This document shows positions 12,295 through 25,566 of a stretch of DNA of 64,000 nt, in pieces (within the stretch, counting starts at the first letter, position 1; every line of letters starts with the position of its first letter). The DNA is from Eucalyptus grandis (Eukaryota; Streptophyta; Magnoliopsida; Myrtales; Myrtaceae): assembly GCF_016545825.1 (NCBI RefSeq), contig NC_052616.1, positions 52,647,716 through 52,711,715 on the forward strand, read 5' to 3'. A program made the translations under genes and the position numbers. Under the pieces are notes generated by a model that did no database searches, was not told the DNA's origin, and saw only the letters and a list, made by a program, of their open reading frames with translations.

Positions 12295-12930
12295 CCTAAA
12301 TTTTGGCTAAATCATTAGGGTTAAATTACTTATAAAATTATATACCGACCCGACCCAGAAAAAGATTTTCACATTGCATAGATATTAGTAGTATTTGCAT
12401 CAACAAAGTTTTATTTTTATTCATTTTCCCTTAATTTATCTTATTTCAGATAAATAATTTTATTAAAAAATTATATTTTTATTTTATAACAAACGAAAAA
12501 AACAAAAAAAATCTTGAGGGTTGGGCCTGAACCCAGCCTCCTCTCCTCTTCCCCTTTGCAAGCATCTGCTCCTCCTACCTCCCCTCCTCCTTCCTTACTT
12601 CTCATGCGCGAGGAGGACACCTACACAAAGCAGAGCAGAGTAGCCGGTGATGGATGGGACGAATGGGCAGGCGCCTTCAAAGCCGCCAAATGGAACAAAG
12701 CAGGTTTGGCCAAGGTAGGGCCAAACCTCCCTGAAAGGGACGGGGATTGTACCCCAGTTAGGCCAAAGCAACGCCAATCTGCATGCCTAGATGCGGTGGT
12801 GAGCCACCATTGTCGACCGAGCTCCTCGCCTATAAATAAGGCAGCCATGAGCTCGGTTGAAGGAAGGAGTTTAGGAATGCGGAGGAGAGAGAAATGGGGG
12901 GTGTTTTGGAGAGAAGCCGAGAGAAAGTAA
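12295..12930 (+). mobile_element. Outer LTR-like element, left part
   Basis: Starts TGTGATGATACC, like other LTRs in this window, and contains a TATA-like cctataaataaggc near 12829-12842. It stops where the gypsy LTR begins at 12931 and appears to resume at 22634. No matching target duplication was found (left flank acttc, right flank cagac), so the outer boundaries are tentative. Confidence 0.5.
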
Positions 12931-13655
12931 TGATGCAAGCCTAGGGTAGGCTATCTCAAATAGCAGGATCGGGAGAGTGACTCGCACATGCGAAATAGGA
13001 TGAACAGAAATTTCAGCACTACGCAAGCTCAGGAGAACAGTCGGTTCTTTGTTGATACAGATCAGACCGACCTAATTCGAATGCCAAATGAATAAAGACT
13101 TATGGATCTACAATTTCTCTGTTTTGGGTTTTCTGAAATAAGCACTATAGGATGGTTGAATTTGGGTTGGAAAAAACGAACATAACAAGAAAAGATAGAA
13201 ACTCCATTGGTTGCTCTTTTAGGCCTCCAAGGAAGTTGAGGGGGCACCGATTCTTCTAGATTGATGACTGCAACTCTTCAAGGATGCAGATTTCGAAAGC
13301 TCTGACTCTTCAAGGATGGAGTGAAAACTCTTCTAGGTTTTCAAGGGTATGAACTCTACAAGATTCACGATACTTGCTTCAATGCAAAGTTTTCATTCAT
13401 TAAAAGTCGTCTATCTTCTACAAGAATTTGGATGGCTTATATCGTCAAAGAAATAAAGACAGAGCATTGAAACTAGGAAAATAGTAAATAGCATAGAAAC
13501 TAGAAACTAGTAAAAGTGTCTTCATGGCTCCCAAGGTGTCTTTCAAACTTTCAAGATGGACTCAAGATATCAATACGGCTTCTCGGTTTCATCGAGCTTG
13601 AATGCGGGCTGATCTTCTTGGACAAGAGAGCTGGTCTTCAATGCGGGCTGCATCA
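12931..13655 (-). repeat. 3' LTR of the Ty3/gypsy element
   Basis: Begins TGATGCAAGCC and ends GGCTGCATCA on the plus strand. It is highly similar to 21910-22633, differing mainly by scattered substitutions. Confidence 0.92.
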
Positions 13656-13670
13656 TCCTCCCCATCTTTA
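13656..13670 (-). promoter_or_regulatory. Polypurine tract of the Ty3/gypsy element
   Basis: On the minus strand AAAGATGGGGAGGA directly precedes the LTR start TGATGCAG. This is the expected position for plus-strand DNA priming. Confidence 0.85.
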
Positions 13671-14199
13671 AAAGAATTCGTCCTCAAATTCTCACCATCA
13701 TCATCAGAAGAATCTCTCACATAAGGTGTTAAATGTTAAACATTGAAGATGTCGTGAATCTTCAAATGAGAAGGAAGATTTAATGTCAATACGCATTACG
13801 ATTGATGCGCTCAAGAACTTCAATAGGTCCAAGCTTTCGATCACTAAGCTTGTTATAACTTCCGACAAGATGCCATTTCGGTGGCAAATAAGCCCAAACA
13901 AAATCTCCAGGTTCAAAGATAACTTCACGCCGTCGCTTGTCGATGTCGGTTTTATAGGATTCAATTTTGCTCTAGTCTTTGGCGCACATCTTCATGAATT
14001 GTCCTCATTTGAGAAATAATATCGTCAACTTTGCTGCTTGACTTCTCAACAAAAGGAATTGGTGCAAGATCAAGAGCAGTGTTCGGTTATCGACCATATA
14101 CGATCATAAATGGACTATATCCAATACTATGGTTCTCAGCACAATTATATGCAAATTCTCCAAGTGACAACCGCGTCTCCCAAGAATGGGGATTATTAT

Positions 14200-14755
14200 C
14201 GATCAAAGTCCTTAATATATTTCCCAATGTTCAATTGACGACCTCAGTTTGTCCATCCATTTGGGGATGAAACATAGTCCTATATTGCAGTTTAGTACCG
14301 ACATTCTTCCACAATTGTCACCAAAAATGACCAAGAAATTTTGTATCCTGATCCGAAGTAATGGTCTTCGGAATGCCATGTAACTTATAGACATCCTTGA
14401 AAAATAAGTCGGCAATACGCGAAGCATCCATAGTTTTTCGACATGGAATAAAATGTGTCATTTTTGAAAATCGATTGACAACAACAAAGATTGAATGTAT
14501 ACCTCTATTTATGCTTGGTAGTCCAAGGACAAAGTCCATAGAGATATCCTCCCATGGGGTGTGTGGAATCGGCAAGGGCAAATAAAGGCTAGCATTAGTA
14601 GCTTGTCCCTTTCCAATTTGGCAACGCCGGTACCTCATCACATGTCGATGTACATCACATTTCAAATGAGGCCAAAAGTATTTGGCTGAGACGAGTTGTA
14701 CAGTTTTGTCACGCCCAAAATGTCCTTCACGGTGAACTTCATCGATCACCCGTTA
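14200..14755 (-). pseudogene. Ty3/gypsy integrase (broken)
   Basis: The 14318-14749 frame holds an integrase zinc-binding region and the start of the catalytic core. [14 protein letters not shown] carries the first catalytic aspartate and [11 protein letters not shown] the second. The following HPQMDGQTEVVN region continues in a shifted frame with a stop at about 14230. In the zinc region the expected C-x2-C reads YRRC, so one cysteine is tyrosine. Further downstream, towards the LTR, decayed pol C-terminal coding ends with a YVRDSSDDDGENLRTNSF-like tail. It once joined element cDNA to host DNA in the nucleus; it is not functional now. Confidence 0.85.
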
Positions 14756-15049
14756 CTAAAGAGAACAGTCCGACACACATAAATTGTTTCCTTTGAAAAG
14801 AAAACCATCACATACAATAAAATCAGCAAGCTTCTTTTCGTGTGCATCGGGAATGATCTTGGAAAAGTAGGGGTCTTCTTGATATAACTCCTAAAAAGAA
14901 TCAAATCCAAGAATAGTAGAATGCATTGTAGAGAGCAAGCTCTTCTTTCGACTAAGGGCATCAGCAACCTAATTCTTTGCTCCAGCTTTATGCTTAATAA
15001 TGAAAGTAAACTCCTAGATGTATTCAGCCCATTTTGCACGCCTAGACTT

Positions 15050-15640
15050 AAGCTTTTGCTGTCCGGAAATATACTTCAGAGCTTCATGATCAGTATATAA
15101 AATAAACTCTCGATGAATAAGATATGGCTGCCAATACTCAAGTGTGCGAAATAATGCATAGAATTCCAGATCATAAGTGTTGTAATGAAGTTTAGCACCA
15201 TTCTATTTTTCACTAAAGAAGGCGATAGGTCGACCTCCTTGACTTAGAACTCCTCCTATGCTAGTACCTGATGCATCACAATGCACTTCAAAAACAAGAT
15301 CAAAATTAGGCAATGCAAGTATCGGGGCCGTGCTCAATTTTCTTTGAGCTGTTCAAAACTTTATGAGCTGCATTTGTCAATTCGAAAACTCCCTTCTTCA
15401 TGCAAGAAGTGAGTGGGGCCGCAATGGTGCTAAAATGTGCAATAAACCATCAATAGAACGACGCGAGGCCATGAAACTTCGCACTTCATGTACATTTGTT
15501 GGAGTTGGCCATTCTCAAATCACCTTGATCTTAGAATCATCCACCGAAATGCCATTCTTCGAAATATGAAACCCCAAGAAAAGGATTTGTGGTACCATAA
15601 AATAGCACTTGTCGAGAGCCGCATACAATTGTTCCTGCCT
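15050..15640 (-). pseudogene. Ty3/gypsy RNase H region (broken)
   Basis: Minus-strand translation gives [14 protein letters not shown], then [10 protein letters not shown], then YNTYDLEFYAL and YTDHEALKYI, the usual order of a gypsy RNase H. At least one stop interrupts it (around 15209). It follows the reverse transcriptase at 15640-16150. Confidence 0.75.
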
Positions 15641-16150
15641 CAACACACATAATACTTCTTGAAGATGCTGCAAGTGCTCATAAGTAGACTTGCTAAAATC
15701 AAGATATCATCAAAATAAACAATAACAAACTTTCCCAAAAAAGGCTTCAACACTTGAGTCATAAACCTCAAGAATGTAGATGGTGCATTCGACAATCCGA
15801 ATGGCATGACTAGCCACTCATATAACCCATCTTTCGTTTTGAATGCTGTCTTCCATTCATTTCCGGGTTTGATTCTAATTTGATGATATCCACTCTTCAA
15901 ATTCAGCTTTGAGAATATAATTGCACCAGAAAGTTGATCTAAGAGATCATCAAGGCGAGGAATAGGAAATCGATACTTGATGGTGATCTTGTCGATCGCT
16001 CTACCATCGACACACATCTTCTAAGTACCATTTTTCTTAGGCACTAAAAGAGCTAGAACGGCACATGGATTGAGGCTCTCCCTTATAAAACCCTTATTCA
16101 ATAGCTCCATAACTTGTCAATGCAATTCCTCATGTTCGGTTGGACTCATT
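15640..16150 (-). pseudogene. Ty3/gypsy reverse transcriptase (broken)
   Basis: Fingers and palm are recognisable: LVPKKNGT, a stop, then [51 protein letters not shown] and the catalytic YFDDILIL. The stop just before KMCVD replaces the usual Trp codon (TGG to TAG), and another stop lies upstream at ELH*QVMELL. It would have copied element RNA into DNA in cytoplasmic particles. Confidence 0.92.
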
Positions 16151-16231
16151 CAGTAATGAGCGAGATTCGGCAAAAAGGCTCCGGGCATCAAGTCAATTTG
16201 ATGCTGAATATTTCTCATAGGAGGGAGACCA

Positions 16232-16516
16232 TTAGGTAAGTCCATCGGGAAGGCATCCTTGAACTCTTCCAAAAAGAGTTTGAACTCGATGAGGTACGAC
16301 AAAGGCAACTTCATTCTTCTCACCTGTTTTATTAAGCAAAATATACAAGATACGAAATCCTTTCAAAGCATCCTTCATATCCTTCATTGTAAGCAACGTA
16401 GGGGAGAAGGAATTCTTAACTACAGGAGTTTTCAAAGGTTCCATACTAGATGCCAACGTAATTTTCTTGCCTCCAAATTCAAAAGAATATGTATTTCGAT
16501 AACCATAATGTGCAGT
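16232..16516 (-). pseudogene. Gypsy pol linker between protease and reverse transcriptase
   Basis: Open frame with HYGYRNTYSFEFGGKKITL, the conserved spacer after the gypsy protease. It is cut at 16516/16522 by the solo LTR insertion and resumes on the far side at 20410 with a PWQFDRK-like stretch. Confidence 0.6.
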
Positions 16517-16770
16517 CTTCCTGTGGCATCCCAAAATTTCATAATAACCCCTAGATATACCATGAACCATGAATAGGTGACAGTCACCAAACTGTGACCT
16601 TGTTTTTATTTTAAGCATTGATTTGTATTTGTTCATTTGGAATAGTATTTCAATTTTATCCTTTGAACCAAAAGGATGGGATTTGATCTTACATAAGAAT
16701 TATATGCGCTAAAAAAAATTAAAGAATTAGAACTTGAGGATATTGAGCAGGCCGTAAGAATTTGGAGCAC

Positions 16771-16775
<5 letters not shown>

Positions 16776-16802
<27 letters not shown>

Positions 16803-16803
16803 A
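16776..16803 (+). repeat. (TG)n microsatellite
   Basis: About 13 TG units inside solo LTR 3. Confidence 0.97.
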
Positions 16804-17439
16804 TACTTGTATATAAAGCAATCTGAATTTTTGTTATTAAATTAAATTTGATAGAGATAAAATATTATATATATATAAAGGGGAATTAGGGCCTTATTTC
16901 ATGGACTCTTGGGCCCAAGAATTCGGGCCCAAGCAGGCCCAAGAAACACCCCAAGGGTGTCGTACAAACCAAAAGAGAGAAGGGGGAGAACATGCCTTTC
17001 ACCACCAACACTTGTCCTTCCTCTTTGACCACTTGTCCATGCATCTTCCACTTGTCCTTTCCATAAGAACACTTGTCACCTGCATGCAAAAGAAAGGGTG
17101 ATTAACTATTAACCAAAGAACAAAAGGGAAGGGGGTTTCGGAAGTGAGAGAGAAGGAGAGAAAGGGAGGTGAGCTGAGAGAGAGGGAAATCGAGAGAGGG
17201 AAAGGAGCTCGCCCGTCGCCGCCGCACGCCGTCCGTTCGTTCGCCGGTGTGCCGCCCCTTTTGCTGCTGTTCGTTCGGTCTTTAAGGCAAGTTGGGACTG
17301 ATTTCTGCTCTTGCATGTGTGCCTTGCATGTGTGATTTGTTTGTGGTAGATTTCGGATGTTAGAGTAGGCAAAACCGAAGCTAGAATGTGACTTGTTCTT
17401 GACTTTGCATGCTGATTTCGTGAGATCCGCCTGAAACAG

Positions 17440-18130
17440 AACTTTGTGAGAGCTTGCATGCATGTTTAGAGTCCGATTTTGACTTCGATATCTTCATGAA
17501 AGTTGTAGCTAACATATTAAAATACAACATACTAAAATTTGGTGTAAAATGATGGAGATTTGGAAGTTCAAACTCTCATCCTACGGAAATGCTAGATCTG
17601 GAATGTTTTCGCATAAACTGCTTGAGTCAGAAACTTGTGAGAGCTTGCATGCATGTTTAGAGTTATATTTTGACTTGGATCTCTTCATGAAAGTTGTATC
17701 TAACGTCTTAAACTACAACATACTAAAATTCGGTGGAAAATTATGGAGGTTTAAGGGGTTAAAACTCTCATCCTACGGAGACCTCAGATCTGGAACGATT
17801 TCACTGTCCTTTTGATGGATTTGTGGTTGCATTTTGATTTGTGCTAATAATATCTCTTCGACTTCTTCATGAAAGTTGTAGGAGACATCTTAAACTACAA
17901 CATACTAAAATTTGAAGCACAATTAACAAGTATAACCTAGTAAATCGACTGAATCTTGGAGACGGTAATTCTGGAGATGCAGTACAGGACACCCGAGACT
18001 TCATGTACCTAAACGACGACTATAATCTGGAATTTTGACTTAGATCCCTTCATGAAAGTTGTATGGAACCTCTTGAAGTAAAACATATCCAAATTTCATA
18101 GGAAACGAAGAATAATAGGTAGGTGAAAAC
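17440..18130 (+). repeat. Degenerate tandem repeat of about 180 bp in solo LTR 3
   Basis: Four copies of a block containing ttcatgaaagttgta occur near 17493, 17693, 17871 and 18049. Each is followed by an 'aactacaacatactaaaatt'-like stretch, and the first two by a 'ctcatcctacgg' stretch. A reverse-oriented relative (ctacaactttcatgaagg) occurs near 63680. Confidence 0.8.
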
Positions 18131-19289
18131 GCAGTATTTCGGAGAAGCATGCACTGGACGTTTCGGTGTTAGATCCAGAAGCTTCGTGTGACTGTAGAAA
18201 ATAATATAAAAATAATTTGGCTTATAAGTCTTCATAAAAAATCCACTTTAGTGTCTTGGCTATAACCTGGTAAAATTTCATAATTGTCGGAGGTCTTTTG
18301 GATATTTTAATCAAATTATTTCGGAAACTGTGCATTCTGTTTCTATCCGAAATTACATGCTGTATTTGTGTGAATTATAATTTTGTGTGGAATTTGATTG
18401 GCCTTGTGTTTTTCATGAAATTATTACCCTATTGTCTTTTCTATCACTAGCCTTAATTTCATGATTTTTGAGAAGCATATGGATATTTAATTTAAATATT
18501 TTCTAAAAATGGTACATGCTGGAATTTTGTAAACTTTGAAAAGGCATGAGATATGGACCATTTTATATTGCATGGACTCCATGAATTGTATTGTGATGGA
18601 TGATGGTGTCTAGCTGCATGCATGATAATGATTTGAGATGCATGTATGAATTCAATGATGAATATGATCTTTATTGCCATCACATCACATGCCATGTTAT
18701 AATTGAACTATAATTGAAGATGTGAATTGAGATAAGTGAGAAGGCCGTCGGAGGTGTGAGCCAACGATTCCCCGGGAGTGTCAGGATGCCCGGTGGTATA
18801 CGGTATGTAATTCCAGGGGAGACCTGGTGGTATGTCGGTACGTAATTCCGGAGGGCAGGGGAAACCATTTTCATGGCGAGCCCCGGAAATTCCCTGAGAG
18901 TGTCGGGATGCCTGGTGGTATACAGTACGTAATTCCAGGGGAGGCCTGGTGGTATGTCGGTACATAATTCCGGAAGCCCTAGAAGTTTGTGCCTGAGGGG
19001 ATGCCTCGTGATGCTAGTTGGGATGCGAGATGCCCGGCCAAGGAGTGTAAATGCTGGAAGCCTCGGAGGTTTTTGCCCGAGGGGATGCCTCGTGATGCCA
19101 GTTGGGATACGAGATGCCCGGAATGTGGGGGGCCGGATGCCCGGTGGCCTTAAATGGCTGAATGCCGGAGGTTCTTGCAATGCCAGGATTGGGCGCAAGT
19201 GATGAATATGGGATGCAAACATTGGTCCCGGGAAAGAGAAATGTGGCGGTCCAATATGAAAAGATGAAATTGAGAAATTGAAATTTAAA

Positions 19290-19690
19290 TATGCATGATG
19301 ATATATGCATGACATGATGATAAATGCATGGATGCATGGTAATGATGATGGCACATGTGATATGATGATGATATGTGCATGGATGCATGGTAACGATGAT
19401 GGCACATGTGATATGATGATGATATGTGCATGGATGCATGGTAACGATGATGGCACATGTGAAATGATGATGATATGTGCATGGATGCATGGTAACGATG
19501 ATGGCACGTGTGAAATGATGATGATATGTGCATGGATGCATGGTAATGATGATGGTACATGTGATATGATGATATGATGATGATGTTACATGCATGGATG
19601 CATGGTAATGATGATGGTACATGTGATATGGTGATATGATAATGATGTTATATGCATGGATGCATGGTAAGGATGATGCCATATGTGACA
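19290..19690 (+). repeat. 51-bp minisatellite in solo LTR 3
   Basis: About seven copies built on gcatggatgcatggtaa and gatgatggcacatgtga. The unit is 17 codons long, so all frames of each copy repeat and give long His/Ser/Met-rich spurious proteins. Confidence 0.93.
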
Positions 19691-20559
19691 TGTTGATGGT
19701 AAGTGTATGATATGATGATGATGTCTATATGATGATGATGGTACATGAGGTATGATGACATGTGCATGATGCCATGGTATGTTGTGCATGGATGCTTGTA
19801 TGACATGTGATGCTACGATTGTGATGATTGCATGGCATGATGTATTGAGTGGTTTATTGGTCATTTACCTGCTAAGTGGTTGTACTCACCCCTTTTGGGA
19901 AATAACATTTCAGACTAGATAAGATCCCTCTGCTGCCACTGCTACCAGTAGATAAATCAAGTGGTTGGATATGATTGCGAGGAGGAGGATATCAAAGGGA
20001 GGAACTTTTGGACGCCGACACAAATCGATGAACTTTAAGTATTCGACTGTTAGAAGAGATGTTGGTCATCTTTTGAAGTATAGCCGAGTATAGAAACATT
20101 GGCATTTTGATGTACCAACTAAAGATGTCCATCTGCTTTATGTAAATAAACGTGTTCGGCTTTAACTTATATAAGATGTTTAGTCAGTGTACATCGTTTT
20201 CTGAATATAGGGAAGGGAGTTTGTTGGATGTGCTTCCGTATATGAATTGCGCAAGGGACCTATAAAAAAAAAAGTGTAAACCCCCTATGTTATATGGACC
20301 CGCTGCAACTGAAATGGTATCAGAGTGACATGTTATTAAGGAAAGTGAAAAGAAAGCGAACTGTGGCGACCCTAACGGATCTGGAGCCGTCGAGGGGTGC
20401 CACACTTCCTATCGAATTGCCATGGTCAACCAAGAATAATGTGACTAGCATCCATTAGTAGAACATCACACCATATCTTGTCATTATAAACAGAACCAAT
20501 GAACAGATTAACAAGGCATCATTTTGAAATAGTTACCTCAACGCCTTTCTTCAACCACA

Positions 20560-20690
20560 ACATTTTATAAGGCGTAGGGTGTGTTTTTTTAATTCCAACT
20601 TCAGCTTGTTTGCCGCTACTTCGGAAATTATATTCTCACAACAACCAAAGTCAATAATTAATTGACATACCTTTCCCATGATTGTGCAAG
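20560..20690 (-). pseudogene. Ty3/gypsy protease remnant
   Basis: Minus-strand VCQLIIDFGCCENIISEVAA matches the gypsy protease core in which DSG or DGG is catalytic. Here the triad codons at 20644-20652 read Asp-Phe-Gly, so the active site is damaged. Confidence 0.65.
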
Positions 20691-20919
20691 CAGAATGAAA
20701 AATATTGGTACACAACCACCTATCTCCAATGTCATCTCAAGGAGTAAGAAAAATTTTCCTCACCATAAGAAGTTCGCCAGTGTTTGCATGCACTATTTGT
20801 TCATCATCCACAGCTTCTTCATCATTGTTCAACTCCTCTTCAAGTGGATCCTCAGCATTCTCATCATAATCATTATCCACCAAGAAGGCTTTACCGGCTG
20901 GTCAATTCTTATTGATTCG

Positions 20920-20961
20920 ACAATTGCTAGCACGATGACCCAACTCCCCACAAGAATAGCA
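20920..20961 (-). pseudogene. Gag zinc knuckle of the Ty3/gypsy element
   Basis: CYSCGELGHRASNC on the minus strand is a complete C-x2-C-x4-H-x4-C knuckle. It lies between the gag core and the protease, as expected for RNA packaging. Confidence 0.9.
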
Positions 20962-21072
20962 ACGTATTTTAGACATAGCAGGTTGCTTCGAAAATGGGGT
21001 TGAGTAGAAGGCTTACTAGCAAATTGCATTGTAGCCTCAGCAACTTTAGTAGTGCTAGTGATACTCAGTGAA

Positions 21073-21879
21073 TCAACTTGTCATGGTAGTTGATTGTTGT
21101 CTCTGAGAGCGAGAACGCTCCATTTTGAGTGCCCGTTGGTGTGCATCTCCTAAGTCCCAAATGTTGAGGACTTCCAAGGCATCTTGAATGTAAAATTGAA
21201 GATCATTCAAGTATTTGTTCACAAGCACCTCCTTCGGGTCATGGATATTGTTACGAATCACCAACTCGTTGAATTCATTGGTGTATCAATCCATTGTTCG
21301 CGTACCTTGTTTTAGATTTTGGTACCGTTGGTAGAGCTCTCTCTTATATCCTTTGGGAAGAAAATATTTTTGAATCTTGCCCTCCATCTTTCTCCATAAA
21401 GTGATTGGTGCTTTGCCAATGGCTTGGCGAGTTTGTTTTTCACATCTCCACCAAGCAATCACCTTGCCTTGGAATCGCATAGCAATGATCCCAACTCGAC
21501 GATTCTCCGGAACATTTCGATGCTCAAACACCTCATTCACAAGTGTTAGCCAATCAATAATTTCATCAGGAGACTCAGTACTTGTAAATTCCAGAACATC
21601 TTTCTTGACTTCCTTTTCCCAATCTGCCTCATGATTATGTTGTAAAATATGTCGAACATGCCTCCGACTGTGAATAGATTGAACACTCTCCGAAGAGGAA
21701 GAGTCACCATGGGAATCTTCAATCCTGGAATGGGGTGGAGAATTATTTGCTTTAGCCCTCAAATGCTGAACTTCTCGCGTCAATTCGTCAATTTGTTGTT
21801 GCAAATTCTCAGCGAGTGTATGCACTTCATCGAGGGGAATGGTTCTACTGCCACGACGTCTAGCTTGTCTTGGAGGCAT
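21073..21879 (-). pseudogene. Ty3/gypsy gag (nonsense-interrupted)
   Basis: Translation starts at ATG 21879 (MPPRQARRRGSRTI), shortly after the primer-binding site. A leucine-heptad stretch (VHTLAENLQQQIDELTREVQ) precedes a retrotransposon gag core containing AMRFQGKVIAWW, FLPKGYKRELYQRYQNLKQG and, after an in-frame TGA at 21286-21288, YTNEFNELVIRNN. The longer open frame that extends upstream of 21879 into the LTR is not the natural start. The capsid-like product would assemble cytoplasmic particles; the stop prevents a full protein. Confidence 0.88.
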
Positions 21880-21895
21880 TGTCCTATCCTCCAAA

Positions 21896-21907
21896 GCTCT
21901 GATACCA
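21896..21907 (-). promoter_or_regulatory. Primer-binding site (initiator-Met tRNA)
   Basis: TGGTATCAGAGC on the minus strand, two bases inside the 5' LTR edge at 21910. Confidence 0.93.
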
Positions 21908-21909
21908 AA

Positions 21910-22633
21910 TGGTGCAAGCCCAGGGTAGGCTTTCTCAAACAGTAGGATCGGGAGAGTGACTCGCGCACAGGAAACAGGACGAACAGAAATTTCAGCACTG
22001 CGCAAGCTCAGGAGAACAGTCATATCTTTGTTGATACAGATTGGATCGACCTAATTATAAAGCCAAATGAACAAAGACTTCTGGATCTACAATTTCTCTG
22101 TTTTGGGTTTTCTAAAATAAGCACTATAGGATGGTCGAATTTGGGTTGGAAATAACGAATAGAACAGGAAAAGATAGAAACTCCATTGGTTGCTCTTCTA
22201 GCCCTCCAAGGAAGTTGAGGGGGCACTGATTCTTCTAGATCAGTGACTGTTACTCTTCAAGGATACATATTTCGAAAGCTCCGACTCTTCAAGGATGGAG
22301 TGAAAACTTTTCTAGGTTTTCAAGGGTATGAACTCTACAAGGTTCACGATACTTGCTTCAAAGCAAAGTTTTCATTCATCAAAAGTCGTTTGTCTTCTAC
22401 AAGAAATTGAATGGCTTAAATCGTCAAAGAAATAAAGACAGAGCGTTGAAACTAGGAAATTAGTAAATAGCATAGAAATTAGAAACTAGTAAAAGCGTCT
22501 TCATGGCTCCCAAAGTGTCTTCAAACTTCCGAGATGGACTCAAGATATCAATACGGCTTCTCGGTTTCATCGAGCTTGAATGCGGGCTGATTTTCTTGGT
22601 CAAGAGAGCTGGTCTTCAATGCAGGCTGCATCA
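21910..22633 (-). repeat. 5' LTR of the Ty3/gypsy element
   Basis: Direct partner of 12931-13655 with the same terminal motifs (TGGTGCAAGCC and GCTGCATCA on the plus strand). Confidence 0.92.
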
Positions 22634-24449
<1,816 letters not shown>

Positions 24450-25058
24450 CAGACAATTTCCATCTACCGTTGTGATCCACTAATAAAAAATCACTTGGAA
24501 AAACTGTCCTTGCACGAGATGTGGACAGAAAATCTGGCCCGCTATATAAATAATTGTGCATATTATTAGAAGAGAAAATAATTTGATACCTTACTTTGAT
24601 TTCCAACATCTGATGGGCGGCAATTATTTGAACCACACTGAACTTCTATTTTCTTGAAGGGGACCCTAAATTATTACAATAAGAGCTTTTTGAACGCAAT
24701 GCTACGGACGTCACCCCATAGCGAAGCATCCATTAAGTTCATGCGGGGAACATTGAACATCAATTCAAGCAATTAGTTCGCATTGATCTCACTTTAATCA
24801 CAAGCTAGAAACGTTGCCAAATTTAAAGGAGATATCTAAAAAGACTGAAAATCCGTATTATCTCATGAACGTTAACACTTGCAACTAATTTATCGAGATT
24901 TATTTGAGTTTTATGTGGGACACATTTTTGTACTAGGAATCGGACCAAAATCCACCGATTCTAATTTTATGAATCCGAGAGCTAGATCAGCACCCCCTCG
25001 AACCACCTAAATTCAACCGGTCAGGTCTAGTTTGGACGTTTTCCCAGCTCAAGTGGTC
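24450..25058. other. Intergenic, no gene recognised
   Basis: No domain recognised on either strand. A short minus-strand stretch near 24700-24780 reads NLMDASLWGDVRSIAFKK without stops, but I cannot assign it. Confidence 0.4.
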
Positions 25059-25063
25059 CTCTA

Positions 25064-25490
25064 TGTTATAGATAAAACCAAATATTTGTTTTTAGGGGCT
25101 TTTTTGTCTTTTCTATTAGATTTCCTTTTAGGTTAAAAGTGGTACCTATATATTAGCGATGGCAAAACCCTAGGCTGTCAAGACACTGAAAAAGGAAATA
25201 GAGAGGCAAGAAAAAAGAGAAGAAAAAAAGTGAGTTTTTTTCTTGATGAGAGTTCTCAATCTCTTTGTGCCCCGATCTTGAGAGAAGATCATCGTTGTAT
25301 TCCAACTTTTCCGAAGTCTAGTGGATTCGCAGAGTGCCTCTGCGCGGAGACGTAGCCCAAGTTTGGGTGAACTTCGATAACAAATTTTCTAGCGTGTTCA
25401 TCCGATTCTCGCTCTTTTATTACTATATTCTCGTCCGGTGAATTGTTTGCGAGCGTTATTTTTCTGGAATCGACATGCGATTTCGTAACA
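25064..25490 (+). repeat. 5' LTR of the copia element
   Basis: A 427-bp LTR. Its tataTATTAGCG-like region around 25150 would act as promoter. Its sequence matches the 3' LTR closely. Confidence 0.95.
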
Positions 25491-25492
25491 AC

Positions 25493-25505
25493 TGGTATCA
25501 AAGCC
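25493..25505 (+). promoter_or_regulatory. Copia primer-binding site
   Basis: TGGTATCAAAGCC lies two bases after the LTR and is complementary to the 3' end of initiator-Met tRNA except for one A in place of G. Confidence 0.9.
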
Positions 25506-25566
25506 TAGGTTGGCTAATCGAGAACATCGAGGGTTTTTCGGTGACGTTTGATTGAAAGCAAACAAG

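Larger units (their letters stand above)
16522..20404 (+). mobile_element. Solo LTR 3 (3.9 kb) nested in the gypsy pol
   Basis: Begins TGTGGCATCCC, ends GGGGTGCCACA, and is flanked by a perfect 5-bp duplication CTTCC (16517-16521 and 20405-20409). There is no internal coding region or partner LTR. It contains a TG microsatellite, a degenerate tandem repeat of about 180 bp, a 51-bp minisatellite and, close to its 3' end, a primer-binding-site-like motif. Its terminal 43 bp (20362-20404) fold back on themselves, TGTGGC pairing with GCCACA. Confidence 0.9.
12931..22633 (-). mobile_element. Ty3/gypsy retrotransposon, minus strand, decayed
   Basis: Two direct LTRs of about 725 bp (12931-13655 and 21910-22633) frame gag, protease, reverse transcriptase, RNase H and integrase in that order on the minus strand. 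The right LTR is therefore the 5' one. A primer-binding site TGGTATCAGAGC complementary to initiator-Met tRNA abuts it, and a purine tract abuts the left LTR. Gag and pol carry several in-frame stops, and a 3.9-kb solo LTR splits the protease to reverse transcriptase region, so the element is dead. Flanks agtaa and gtagg do not form a clean target duplication. Confidence 0.93.

Noticed and set aside
18680..19691. His/Ser/Met-rich 225-275 aa minus-strand proteins
   Set aside because: Produced by a 51-bp minisatellite whose length is a multiple of three, inside a solo LTR.
24640..24800. Possible exon reading NLMDASLWGDVRSIAFKK
   Set aside because: Short, no recognisable family, no splice-consistent neighbours.
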